Made by a program: the position numbers and the translations under genes
Assembly: GCA_964359435.1 (NCBI GenBank)
Contig: CAYHSY010000008.1
Span: forward strand, 1 to 22,550
Direction: 5' to 3'
Source: CAYHSY01 sp964359435
GTDB lineage: Bacteria; Patescibacteriota; Minisyncoccia; UBA6257; JAUSGH01
DNA length: 22,550 nucleotides
Notes under the pieces: generated by a model
The model's database searches: none
Seen by the model: the letters and a program-made list of their open reading frames with translations, nothing else
What the model was told of the DNA's origin: nothing
In this document: piece after piece, positions 6,671-14,137 of the stretch
How positions within the stretch are numbered: the stretch's first letter is position 1
How the letters are laid out: each line of letters opens with the position of its first letter

Positions 6671-6742
6671 GCCCTCGTAGTTCAACGGATAGGATGTCTC
6701 CCTCCGAAGGAGAAGATTGAGGTTCAATTCCTCACGAGGGCA
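6671..6742 (+). tRNA. tRNA-Arg (anticodon CCG)
   Basis: The cloverleaf is complete: acceptor stem GCCCTCG (6671-6677) with CGAGGGC (6735-6741), D arm GTTC...GGAT with loop AACGGATA, anticodon stem TCTCC/GGAGA around loop CTCCGAA (anticodon CCG, reading CGG), variable loop AGAT, and T arm TGAGG-TTCAATT-CCTCA. The discriminator is A at 6742. The next bases are CAAAA, so CCA is not encoded and must be added by a nucleotidyltransferase. No intron is present. Confidence 0.95.
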
Positions 6743-6743
6743 C

Positions 6744-6776
6744 AAAATAAAATCCCCCATTGGGGGATTTTATTTT
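6744..6776. terminator. Intrinsic terminator after tRNA-Arg
   Basis: AAAATAAAATCCCCCA (6744-6759) and TGGGGGATTTTATTTT (6761-6776) form a 16-bp perfect inverted repeat around a single T; the CCCCC/GGGGG core with T-rich downstream arm can act in both directions. It starts 2 nt after the tRNA. Confidence 0.85.
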
Positions 6777-6842
6777 GGCCGAGCAGTGAAATAGCGAAGC
6801 GTTTTCATGGGCGCACAAACCGAAAAGATGACCGGCATGGTA

Positions 6843-6871
6843 TTGACATAAAAATTTAACTTGATTATATT
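6843..6871 (+). promoter_or_regulatory. Consensus -35/-10 promoter of the PP2C-like gene
   Basis: TTGACA (6843-6848), 17-nt spacer, TATATT (6866-6871). A transcript would start near 6878 and have a 5' leader of about 36 nt, unlike most gene heads in the window. A purine-rich GGGGAGAG at 6900-6907 lies 6 nt before the ATG and can serve as a ribosome binding site. Confidence 0.7.
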
Positions 6872-6913
6872 TGAGGTAGTTTTTATCAGGTTGGTTTTTG
6901 GGGAGAGATTGAG

Positions 6914-7762
6914 ATGGCCATCCGTGTTTTGGCATTCAAGCGGGCAAACACCAAAGGCAAGCCGAACGAGGATGCCTTGCTCGCCTTGCGGGACCGCGGG
7001 CGATTTGCGGTAGCCGATGGCGTTACCCGGTTTTTGCCGGAGGGGCATCAATATCCCGATCCTTCGCCGGCAAGCGGGGTGGCGGCAATCTTCTGCGGGT
7101 ATGCCGTCCGGTGCATGCAAGGCGTAAGACCGGAAACGGAAATAAGGAAAGCGTTTAGGGACGCAAACGTCTGGATACGCCGTTTCAATGACGAAAATGG
7201 CATTACGAAGGAGACAACGGATTACCTTGAAAAAGATTTTGCTTGTTGTGTCGGGATTCTGGGAGTTTTAGCGGGTAACCGACTTCATTATGGTTATATC
7301 GGCGACTGCGGGTTGATGGTTTTCAACCAGAGTCTTAAGCCGATCCATCTGACCCCCAATAATCTCGCCCCGCTTGAGCGGTTCAAGGAAGGGTGCGGTT
7401 TCAGCTCCAAAAAAGAGAGAACGCTTTGGTGGCGGAGGGATATGCGGAATAAGCCGGATACAAGGCATTTGACCTACGGTGTTTTGACAGGAGAGCCAGA
7501 GGCCTTGCATTACCTGGAAACCGGCTCCGTGAGATTGTTGCCAGGCGATACGGCTATTCTGTTTTCCGATGGTATCCTTCCGTTTGTTTTCGAAAGTAGT
7601 TTCAGGGAGGCAGCGGCAAAAGCGGTATTGTTGAGTGAGAGCGTCGGGGAACTGGCGCTGTCTGAAATAGATAAGTACATTGGTGATGCCCTAAGCCGAC
7701 TTGCGGGGCGCGCGGCTAACCTGGATGATGACAAGTCCTTCATAGCGATTCAACTGGCCTAG
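6914..7762 (+). CDS. PP2C-like (PPM) protein serine/threonine phosphatase
   Basis: The 282-residue protein has the PPM metal-binding motifs in order: NEDALL (18-23), FAVADGV (31-37), YIGDCGLMVF (128-137), AILFSDGILPFV (215-226) and LDDDKSFIAI (271-280). These acidic residues bind the two metal ions that hydrolyse phospho-Ser/Thr, so the enzyme is probably active. No membrane helix or sensor domain is attached. No Ser/Thr kinase or FHA partner is in the window, so its target is unknown. The gene stands alone between two terminators, with a classical promoter and a Shine-Dalgarno-like sequence, unlike its neighbours; this may mean separate origin or separate control. Assignment to PP2C is sound, physiological role is not known. 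Confidence 0.85.
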   Translation: MAIRVLAFKRANTKGKPNEDALLALRDRGRFAVADGVTRFLPEGHQYPDPSPASGVAAIFCGYAVRCMQGVRPETEIRKAFRDANVWIRRFNDENGITKETTDYLEKDFACCVGILGVLAGNRLHYGYIGDCGLMVFNQSLKPIHLTPNNLAPLERFKEGCGFSSKKERTLWWRRDMRNKPDTRHLTYGVLTGEPEALHYLETGSVRLLPGDTAILFSDGILPFVFESSFREAAAKAVLLSESVGELALSEIDKYIGDALSRLAGRAANLDDDKSFIAIQLA

Positions 7763-7780
7763 GCAAGCCAGTTTTTATTT
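7752..7780 (+). terminator. Intrinsic terminator overlapping the PP2C-like stop
   Basis: AACTGGC (7752-7758) pairs with GCCAGTT (7767-7773), followed by TTTATTT. The TAG stop (7760-7762) is in the 8-nt loop. Confidence 0.7.
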
Positions 7781-7896
7781 TGGTCGGATATTCGGTTTTA
7801 ACCGGTAAGTTTTGCGTGGATGGGAACATAAGAGTAATTTATAATAAAAGATCTCCTCTGCCGGTTGGCGGATCGCAACGATTTCATATTAACTCG

Positions 7897-7925
7897 TTGA
7901 CTCGTTAACATGGGGCAAGCATACT
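7897..7925 (+). promoter_or_regulatory. Promoter of the endoQ-like gene
   Basis: TTGACT (7897-7902), 17-nt spacer, CATACT (7920-7925). The -10 ends 6 nt before ATG 7932, so that ATG would be at or next to the transcript start. The ATG at 7929 is only 3 nt after the -10 and unlikely to be used. Confidence 0.65.
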
Positions 7926-7931
7926 GGAATG

Positions 7932-9260
7932 ATGAGAATTGTCGCGGATTTACATATCCATTCCAAATATTCCCGCGCGGTGTCGCGAGAGATGATACCA
8001 GAGAATTTGGATGCGTGGGCCGACAATAAGGGCATAACTGTTATGGGGACGGGGGATTTTACTCATCCTGCGTGGATCAAAGAACTGGAGGAAAAATTGG
8101 AACCAGCGGAGGCGGGTTTATTCAGAGTTAAAAAAGAATTCAAGAAAAAGACCATCAAGAATACTATTCCGGAAACGCGGTTTATGCTGACCGTGGAGAT
8201 TTCCGGCATTTATTCCCGCGGCGGTAAAACGCGGCGAGTTCATAATTTAATTTTTGTCCCATCTTTTGAAACGGCTAAAAAAATAAATAAGGAACTGGGC
8301 CGGGTGGGCAATTTAAAATCAGACGGGCGGCCGATTTTGGGATTGGATTCGGAGTATTTGATGAAAATTGTGCTGGAGGCCGACAGTCGCGCGGCGGTTG
8401 TGCCGGCACATGCCTGGACGCCATGGTTTTCAGTTTTCGGTTCAATGTCCGGTTTCAACAGTTTGGACGAATGTTTCGGCGATTATGCCAAGTATATTTT
8501 TGCGATTGAAACAGGGCTTTCTTCCGATCCGTTGATGAACCGGCGGGTTTCCATGCTTGATAATATAGCTCTTATTTCTAATTCCGATTCCCATAGTTTA
8601 CAGAGGATCGGACGGGAAGCGAATGTGTTGGAATGCGAGTTGTCGTACGACGGAATAATGGAGGCGATTCGAGCTGGGATACCAGAAAAGAATATCCCCC
8701 ACCTTAGTCCTCCCCCTTTGAAAGGGGGAGGAAAAACTTCCCGATTTTTGGAGACCATCGAGTTTTTTCCGGAGGAGGGAAAATATCATTACGACGGTCA
8801 CCGGCTGTGCGGTGTTTCATGGAAGCCAAGGGAAACAAAAAAATACAAAGGCATCTGTTCCGGCTGCGGCGCGCCGGTAACGGTGGGCGTTTTGTCGCGC
8901 GTTGATGATTTATCCGACCGGTCGGAGCCGGAGGCAAAGAAATTGACGTTACCTTACCGCAATTTGGTGACGTTGGATGAGATTATCGGCGAGGCCCTGG
9001 ATTTGGGGCCGAAAACCAAGTCGGTTATAAAACAATACGAAAAGTTAATCGCGACTTTTGGTTCGGAGCTCGCGGTTTTGACGGAGGTGCCTATCGCCAA
9101 ATTGGCTTTGGCGACATCCGGATTGATTGCCGAGGGTGTGCGCCGCGTACGCGAGAGCAAGTTGAAAATCCGTCCGGGCTATGATGGGGAATACGGTCTG
9201 ATCAAGATTTTCGAGGACCATGAAAGGACTTTTCATAAATCCAGCAATTTGTTGTTCTAA
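7932..9260 (+). CDS. EndoQ-like PHP-family DNA repair endonuclease
   Basis: This 442-residue protein starts with a PHP domain: ADLHIHSKYSRAVS (metal-binding HxH), GTGDFTHP, VPAHAWTPWFS and LISNSDSHS. It then has a Cys4-type zinc element (CGVSWKPRE, then CSGCGAPVTVGV) and a helical C-terminal domain. This matches endonuclease Q, which nicks DNA 5' of deaminated bases (uracil, hypoxanthine, xanthine) and was described in Thermococcales and some bacteria. TIEFFPEEGKYHYDGHR is a typical EndoQ segment. Just before it, the sequence IPHLSPPPLKGGGKTSR (about residues 255-271) is encoded by a palindromic repeat and looks like an in-frame insertion between the PHP part and the zinc part. Start 7932 is chosen from the promoter spacing. 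SP1 follows 18 nt later. Confidence 0.85.
   Translation: MRIVADLHIHSKYSRAVSREMIPENLDAWADNKGITVMGTGDFTHPAWIKELEEKLEPAEAGLFRVKKEFKKKTIKNTIPETRFMLTVEISGIYSRGGKTRRVHNLIFVPSFETAKKINKELGRVGNLKSDGRPILGLDSEYLMKIVLEADSRAAVVPAHAWTPWFSVFGSMSGFNSLDECFGDYAKYIFAIETGLSSDPLMNRRVSMLDNIALISNSDSHSLQRIGREANVLECELSYDGIMEAIRAGIPEKNIPHLSPPPLKGGGKTSRFLETIEFFPEEGKYHYDGHRLCGVSWKPRETKKYKGICSGCGAPVTVGVLSRVDDLSDRSEPEAKKLTLPYRNLVTLDEIIGEALDLGPKTKSVIKQYEKLIATFGSELAVLTEVPIAKLALATSGLIAEGVRRVRESKLKIRPGYDGEYGLIKIFEDHERTFHKSSNLLF
8697..8744 (+). repeat. Palindromic repeat inserted in frame in the endoQ-like gene (copy 2)
   Basis: TCCTCCCCCTTT (8708-8719) and AAAGGGGGAGGA (8721-8732) form a perfect 12-bp palindrome around one G, flanked by CCCCCACCTTAG on the left and AAAACTTCCC on the right. 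The reverse complement matches the copy at 5460-5493 in the O-antigen ligase-like gene, including the flanking TAAGGTGGGGG. It is translated as PHLSPPPLKGGGKTSR without disturbing the reading frame. Confidence 0.85.
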
Positions 9261-9263
9261 AAA

Positions 9264-9272
9264 TGTTAATAT
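9264..9272 (+). promoter_or_regulatory. Extended -10 promoter of secreted protein SP1
   Basis: TG-T-TAATAT ends 6 nt before ATG 9279, just after the endoQ stop. No Shine-Dalgarno sequence is visible, consistent with a leaderless mRNA. Confidence 0.45.
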
Positions 9273-9278
9273 TAAAAT

Positions 9279-10559
9279 ATGACAGGATATCTTAAAGCCG
9301 TGGCCGCGGCTGTGCTTCCGGTTGCGATATTGATGTCCGGCGCGCCGGGGGTTTTGGCCCAAGGGAGTTATTTTCCTGCCGCGTTTTCACCGCTTAAACA
9401 ACCATATGAATATAAGCACGGGTTAAGTGATGGAGAGGCCGGCAGAACTTTAAATCCTGACTGGGAGGGCATCCGTGATTTTAAAGACGCTCTAGCCAAA
9501 GAAAATAAAACTTTAATAGACGCACTCAAAGACCCTTCGTTTTTGATCAAGTATGACCCTATGATGTTGGATGAAATTGTCTATATAATCTTTAATGCTT
9601 TGTTGAGTATACAGGATTTATATCAGGATACGGATTTTAATAATTGGATTTCTCAATCTTATCCGGATTTACTGAATGTGCAAAATTTGTTCAAGGCGGG
9701 CGTGGGGACAATCATAGGCAGCGTCTATGAACAGATTAATAATCGTCATCACGAATTATATCCCAACGATTTTTCAGGTATACCTGGGGTTGGCGTATAC
9801 ACGTACCCCACGGAGAAGGATTTTAATGATGAGGACGCCGCCCTGGTTGGTCTTATAAGTTTACTGGGTGATTCCATGACCGACATATTATCCAGGGTTG
9901 GCGGCGTTATTGAAAAATTTATTAAATTATCTCCCTCGAATCCTTATAGGGGATCCGATGAGCGAATGAACTCATTTAAAAAATTATTGGATGACGCGGT
10001 GCGTGATTTGAGCCATGCCGTGGCTTTTTTACGCATCAAACAAGACGCGGTGCGGCAACAGCGCTTTGACGAAGATTTGCCGCAGAAACAATGGACTATT
10101 CCTCCGGACCAGAATACGAAAGTAAAAGAAAAGAAGTCCTATGAGGCGGTTATTAATAATAATCTCGGCACGGATATCAGGGGTTATTTGGAGGTTTCAA
10201 CCGGATCGGGGGTCGCTGTGTTTAGCGGGGCAGTATCCTTGAAGCCGGGCAAGAATGTGGTGGCTAAGGTAATTTCCGGTCAGAGCGCGCCCGGTTTCAA
10301 ATTTAATTTCATCGCGACTGACGGCCGGGTTTTCACGGAGAAAAGTTTGATGGGTGCCGGACCGGCCGTTCCCGCGACTTTTCGGGGGCCTTCATCCGGT
10401 TTCAGTCGTCCCTCGTCGCTCCCTTCCGTCCGGCCATCTCCGACCGTCACGCGGCCATCGCCTTTTATAAGGACGCCGTCGGTACTCGCGCCGAGTGTTG
10501 TGGCTGTTCCATCTCTTGCCCCCAGCGGCGTTTCAAATCAACCTATTTTTACTCGGTAG
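9279..10559 (+). CDS. Secreted protein SP1, helical domain plus beta module and Pro/Ser-rich tail
   Basis: I do not recognise a named family. The 426-residue product begins with a clear signal peptide (MTGYLKAVAAAVLPVAIL..., likely cut near VLAQG), so it is exported. Residues about 60-260 are mostly helical, with FLIKYDPMMLDEIVYIIFNA, FNNWISQSYPDLLNV and FNDEDAALVGLISLLGDSM. Residues about 285-355 form a probable beta module (KKSYEAVINNN ... LKPGKNVVAKVISG ... FKFNFIATDGRVFTE). The last 65 residues are a Pro/Ser/Arg/Thr-rich, disordered tail. The same helical plus beta layout occurs in the frameshifted gene at 16695-17734, and the beta module alone appears to recur at 17746 and 20147. The tail could span or anchor in the cell envelope. 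It lies just upstream of a small membrane protein and a Clp-like ATPase. Confidence 0.8.
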   Translation: MTGYLKAVAAAVLPVAILMSGAPGVLAQGSYFPAAFSPLKQPYEYKHGLSDGEAGRTLNPDWEGIRDFKDALAKENKTLIDALKDPSFLIKYDPMMLDEIVYIIFNALLSIQDLYQDTDFNNWISQSYPDLLNVQNLFKAGVGTIIGSVYEQINNRHHELYPNDFSGIPGVGVYTYPTEKDFNDEDAALVGLISLLGDSMTDILSRVGGVIEKFIKLSPSNPYRGSDERMNSFKKLLDDAVRDLSHAVAFLRIKQDAVRQQRFDEDLPQKQWTIPPDQNTKVKEKKSYEAVINNNLGTDIRGYLEVSTGSGVAVFSGAVSLKPGKNVVAKVISGQSAPGFKFNFIATDGRVFTEKSLMGAGPAVPATFRGPSSGFSRPSSLPSVRPSPTVTRPSPFIRTPSVLAPSVVAVPSLAPSGVSNQPIFTR

Positions 10560-10576
10560 TGCAATTGCGTTAGAAT
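10548..10576 (+). promoter_or_regulatory. Promoter of the small membrane protein gene
   Basis: TTTACT (10548-10553), 17-nt spacer, TAGAAT (10571-10576), ending 6 nt before ATG 10583. The -35 box lies in the last codons of SP1. Confidence 0.5.
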
Positions 10577-10582
10577 GAAGAC

Positions 10583-10927
10583 ATGTTCACGGCCGCCGCT
10601 TTTCTTTTGGATAGATTTTTTTATCGGATAGCGCAATTTTTCGCGCATTGGTACGGCCATAGTTTTTGGCGTATTGGCGGATGGGCGGTGCGCGTTTTGG
10701 AACGCCTTGACGCATTTTTCGCCGTGCGGGTGAATGCGCGTTATTTTCTGATTCCTCTATATCAAGATTATACGGTCTTGGGCAGAATTTTAGGGGTATT
10801 CTTGCGGTCGCTGCGGGTGTTTTCCGGCAGCGTTATTTATTTTGCGGTGGCGGCCTTATTCTTCTTGCTTTATTTGGTTTGGGCGGTTATCCCATTATAT
10901 TTCGTGTTGCAAATTATTTATTCATAA
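10583..10927 (+). CDS. Small conserved-looking membrane protein upstream of the Clp-like ATPase
   Basis: This 114-residue protein is rich in Phe, Tyr and Arg. It has an amphipathic N-terminal part (FLLDRFFYRIAQFFAHWYGH), a middle stretch RYFLIPLYQDYTVLGRILGV, and a strong C-terminal membrane helix (VIYFAVAALFFLLYLVWAVI). Similar proteins next to Clp-type ATPases are, to my recollection, common in Parcubacteria; I cannot check this here. A role as membrane partner of the ATPase that starts 45 nt downstream is likely from position only. No named family is recognised. Confidence 0.7.
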   Translation: MFTAAAFLLDRFFYRIAQFFAHWYGHSFWRIGGWAVRVLERLDAFFAVRVNARYFLIPLYQDYTVLGRILGVFLRSLRVFSGSVIYFAVAALFFLLYLVWAVIPLYFVLQIIYS

Positions 10928-10971
10928 GAATGGGAAATGGGTTTTGGGCGATAGGTTACCAGTAAGAATCT

Positions 10972-13476
10972 ATGTCAGAAATTAAAGAATTATATTTTGA
11001 TGACCCAATGCTTAGGATGGGCGGCACCGGACGGTTTCTGGTGCGTTTTATGGTGTATTCCGGCTACGCCGTTGTGGTGGCCGGTTCTTTGGCTTTGTCG
11101 CTGTCCGACATAAGCTGGCTGCGGAGTTTTGGGGCTTTGATGGTTTTGTTTTTAGCGGATAGGTTGTTGCATGTCGGTGATGCCGAGCGTAATCTTGTGC
11201 GGCCTCCTCATGGGAGCGTCAACATAGCATCATACACGACTCCCTCGGCGAGAGCAATGCTCGTCGTGGCTTTGGGGCGGCATAAGGCGCTGGGCGGCGA
11301 TATCTATTTGCATATTTTTGAGCGGCTATTGGGACAGAATGAAGCGACGGCGGCTTTCGCGCGTCTGGAGGCGCCGATCGGAGAGCTGGCGGCGAAAGTC
11401 AGCGAGCATTTGGAGCGTGGGCGGGCTACCCTCGAGGTCAGGGATATTTTACCGGCTATCGAGAAATTAATGATTACGGCGTGGGAGGTGGCCCTGAGAA
11501 CGCAGGGTTTCGCTATCACGCCCGCCAACATTTTGGCGGCTTTAGGGCTTTTGGATGATCCGGAAATTAGGAAAGTTTTGGATTTATTCGGTATCGCGCC
11601 CGACGATTTCGAGCATGTTCTTTTAATGGATGGCTCCGCCAGAAAACTGCGCGGTCTCCGCCGGATACCGGCTACGTTGACCGGCATCGCACATGGACCG
11701 TATCGCGTGAGACACAGGGTTATGAACCGGGCTTGGACAGCAAGACCTACGCCCACACTGGATCAATTTTCACGCGATTTGACTGATTTGGCACGGCTCG
11801 AGTCCGTCGGTTTTTTGATAGGGCATTTGGATGAATACGAACATTTGACCGATGTTTTGGCAAGGCCCGGCCACGCGAATGCTTTACTTCTGGGCGAGGA
11901 GGGAGCCGGTAAGGAAGCCATCGTGGCTCACCTGGCTTTTAGGATTGTCAAAGACCGGGTGCCGGGGCCGCTATTCGACAAGCGACTGGTTGAGCTTAAT
12001 ACCGGAGTATTGGCCGCCGGCGCGGATGCTCCGGAATTGCGCCGGAGGGCGGAGGCGATCGTGGAAGAAATCGTCAACGCCGGCAACGTGCTGCTTTATA
12101 TCCCGAATATCCACGATATTTTTAAAACGGCCGGGGTGGGGGAGTTGAGTGTGGCCGATATTTTACTGCCGGCCATTTTGGGCGATGCTTTTTCGGTTAT
12201 CGGTACATCTTATCCGCGTGAATTTGTCGGGTTTTTAGAGAAGCGCAGCGATTTTATGTCCGGTTTTGAAACAATAAAAGTGTCGGAGATCAGCGAAGAA
12301 GAGGCAATCCGGCTTTTGTCCTACATTGGTGTGATTTTGGAGCGTGAGTATAAGATATTAATTACGCTTTCGGCTATCAAGAAAGCCGTGAAAGTTGCTA
12401 AGCGTTATTCGCGGGATCGGCTTCTTCCCGGGAGCGCCGAAGCGTTGCTGAAGGAGGCCTTGGCCGATGCCGAAGAACATTCGGCCGCGGCGTTAAAAGC
12501 CGAGGACATAGTTAGAATCGCCGAACGGAAGATTAAGGCGCCGATCGGGGAGGCGGGAATGGACGAGGCGGAAACGCTTTTGAATTTGGAGCAGGCGATT
12601 CACGAGCGATTGATTGACCAAGAAGAAGCGGTTTCATTGGTCGCGCGGTCTTTGCGTGAATATCGGAGCGGGCTTACGCGCCGCGGCGGACCGGTTGGCG
12701 CGTATCTATTTGTAGGTCCGACCGGGGTCGGCAAGACCGAGCTTTCCAAGATTCTGGCGGAAATCCAATTCGGTTCCCGCGATGCCATGATCCGTTTTGA
12801 TATGTCCGAGTTTCGGGATGAGGGAAGTATCGCGCGTTTTATCGGTTCTCCGGATGGCAATATTCCCGGTGCCTTGACGGAAGCCGTGCGCGAGCGCCCT
12901 TTTTCTTTAATTCTTTTGGATGAATTCGAGAAAGCCAATCCGGAGGTTTTGAATTTATTTTTGTCGGTTTTTGATGATGGGCGGCTGACCGACGGTCTGG
13001 GACGGGCGGTTAATTTTAATGACGCCATAATCATCGCGACCTCCAACGCCGGTTCGGAATTCATAATATCTTCTTTGCGGGACGGTGTTCCTTTTGCGCA
13101 GATAAATGAGGATTTAAAAAAACGTTTGACCGGTATTCTGAAGCCGGAACTTTTGAACCGGTTTTCGGCTATTGTGGTTTTTAAACCTCTCACGCCGGAG
13201 CATATAAGAGCCATAACGATACTCGAGCTTAAAAAATTGGCGGAAATTGCCGGCGAGCAGGGCATTGTTTTGCGCTTCAGCGAGGAGGCGATCTCGGTGG
13301 CGGCGCGGTTGGGTTATGATCCGGTTTTCGGCGCCCGTCCGCTCCGGAGCGTAATTTCTGATAGAATAAAAAGCGTGTTGGCGGAAAAGATTCTGCGGCG
13401 TGAAATAGTCAGGGGTAATTCGGTCGAAGTCGGATTTGCCGATAATGAGTTTGTTTCTAAAATTAATAATGACTAA
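10972..13476 (+). CDS. Membrane-anchored Clp/HSP100-type AAA+ ATPase with degenerate first ATPase domain
   Basis: This 834-residue protein is a two-domain AAA+ unfoldase related to ClpA/ClpB/ClpC. Residues about 20-65 form one or two membrane helices, absent from standard Clp ATPases. A ClpN-like region follows (TTPSARAMLVVALGRHKALG near 83). D1 has a changed Walker A (GEEGAGKE near 306-313) and its Walker B reads LLYIPN (374-379) where LLFIDE is expected, so both acidic residues are lost. D2 is intact: GPTGVGKT (582-589), LILLDEFEK (646-654), IIIATSNAGSEF, and a Clp C-terminal small domain with YDPVFGARPLRSVI. ATP hydrolysis is thus probably done by D2 only. No clpP is in the window and no IGF/IGL loop was sought conclusively, so a protease role is unproven. 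It may unfold or extract envelope proteins at the inner membrane. Confidence 0.88.
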   Translation: MSEIKELYFDDPMLRMGGTGRFLVRFMVYSGYAVVVAGSLALSLSDISWLRSFGALMVLFLADRLLHVGDAERNLVRPPHGSVNIASYTTPSARAMLVVALGRHKALGGDIYLHIFERLLGQNEATAAFARLEAPIGELAAKVSEHLERGRATLEVRDILPAIEKLMITAWEVALRTQGFAITPANILAALGLLDDPEIRKVLDLFGIAPDDFEHVLLMDGSARKLRGLRRIPATLTGIAHGPYRVRHRVMNRAWTARPTPTLDQFSRDLTDLARLESVGFLIGHLDEYEHLTDVLARPGHANALLLGEEGAGKEAIVAHLAFRIVKDRVPGPLFDKRLVELNTGVLAAGADAPELRRRAEAIVEEIVNAGNVLLYIPNIHDIFKTAGVGELSVADILLPAILGDAFSVIGTSYPREFVGFLEKRSDFMSGFETIKVSEISEEEAIRLLSYIGVILEREYKILITLSAIKKAVKVAKRYSRDRLLPGSAEALLKEALADAEEHSAAALKAEDIVRIAERKIKAPIGEAGMDEAETLLNLEQAIHERLIDQEEAVSLVARSLREYRSGLTRRGGPVGAYLFVGPTGVGKTELSKILAEIQFGSRDAMIRFDMSEFRDEGSIARFIGSPDGNIPGALTEAVRERPFSLILLDEFEKANPEVLNLFLSVFDDGRLTDGLGRAVNFNDAIIIATSNAGSEFIISSLRDGVPFAQINEDLKKRLTGILKPELLNRFSAIVVFKPLTPEHIRAITILELKKLAEIAGEQGIVLRFSEEAISVAARLGYDPVFGARPLRSVISDRIKSVLAEKILRREIVRGNSVEVGFADNEFVSKINND

Positions 13477-13477
13477 T

Positions 13478-14137
13478 ATGCGCCTAAATATACACTTTAA
13501 CGTTAAGATTACGCAGTTTATCAAGAGGTTCATCATAGCCGATACCGCGCTTTTTGCCGGCTGGGGTTTCGTGGACCCGATTTTTTCTATTTTCATAATC
13601 AAAGAGATTGCCGGAGCGAGTTTGGTAACGGTGGGCATAGCCACTTCGATCTATTGGATTTTGAAGTCAATTATACAAGTCCCGATCGCCGTATATTTGG
13701 ATAAGACCGATGGGGAGAGAGACGATTTTTATGCTTTAGTTGCCGCGCTGATTCTGGTCGGTTTTTCAGCGATCAGCATATCGCTCGCGACTCGTGTCTG
13801 GCATGTGTATTTGATTCAGGTTCTTAAAGCCGCCGGTTTTGGCATGTACGTGGCTTCTTGGCCGGCAATTTTTTCCAGGCACTTGGATAAAAAACACACT
13901 TCGCTCGATTGGTCGTTGGATTCCACGTCCGTGGGACTCGCTATCGGTTTTACCGGTTTATTGAGCGGTGTGGTTGTGACGTGGTGGGGTTATTCGGCCG
14001 TGTTTATTTTGGCCGGCATATTTTCATTTATCTCGGCGGCCGTTTTGCTTTCTGTACCTAACGTGATTTTTCCGAAGAAGACCGATGGAGGGCCCATTGT
14101 GATTAAGGATCATACGCCGAGGAATCTTGCTAAATAG
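13478..14137 (+). CDS. Half-length MFS-type membrane protein
   Basis: The 219-residue protein has about six transmembrane helices and looks like one half of a major facilitator transporter. Marks are LFAGWGFVDPIFSIFIIKEI in the first helix region, then VPIAVYLDKTDGERDDFY, which corresponds to the loop 2-3 motif (GxLaDrxGrr) of MFS proteins, and a final helix ending in VLLSVPNVIF. Full MFS carriers have 12 helices and about 400 residues; here a normal stop follows a hydrophilic tail, with no continuing MFS frame downstream. It may work as a dimer or be a relic. ATG 13478 starts 1 nt after the ATPase stop; ATG 13469 in the same frame would overlap it. Substrate unknown. Confidence 0.7.
   Translation: MRLNIHFNVKITQFIKRFIIADTALFAGWGFVDPIFSIFIIKEIAGASLVTVGIATSIYWILKSIIQVPIAVYLDKTDGERDDFYALVAALILVGFSAISISLATRVWHVYLIQVLKAAGFGMYVASWPAIFSRHLDKKHTSLDWSLDSTSVGLAIGFTGLLSGVVVTWWGYSAVFILAGIFSFISAAVLLSVPNVIFPKKTDGGPIVIKDHTPRNLAK

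Noticed and set aside
12600..13265. Long open frame (221 codons) on the - strand opposite the ATPase D2 domain
   Set aside because: It is fully antisense to a conserved catalytic domain, has a Ser/Arg/Pro-rich shadow composition and no own start signals.
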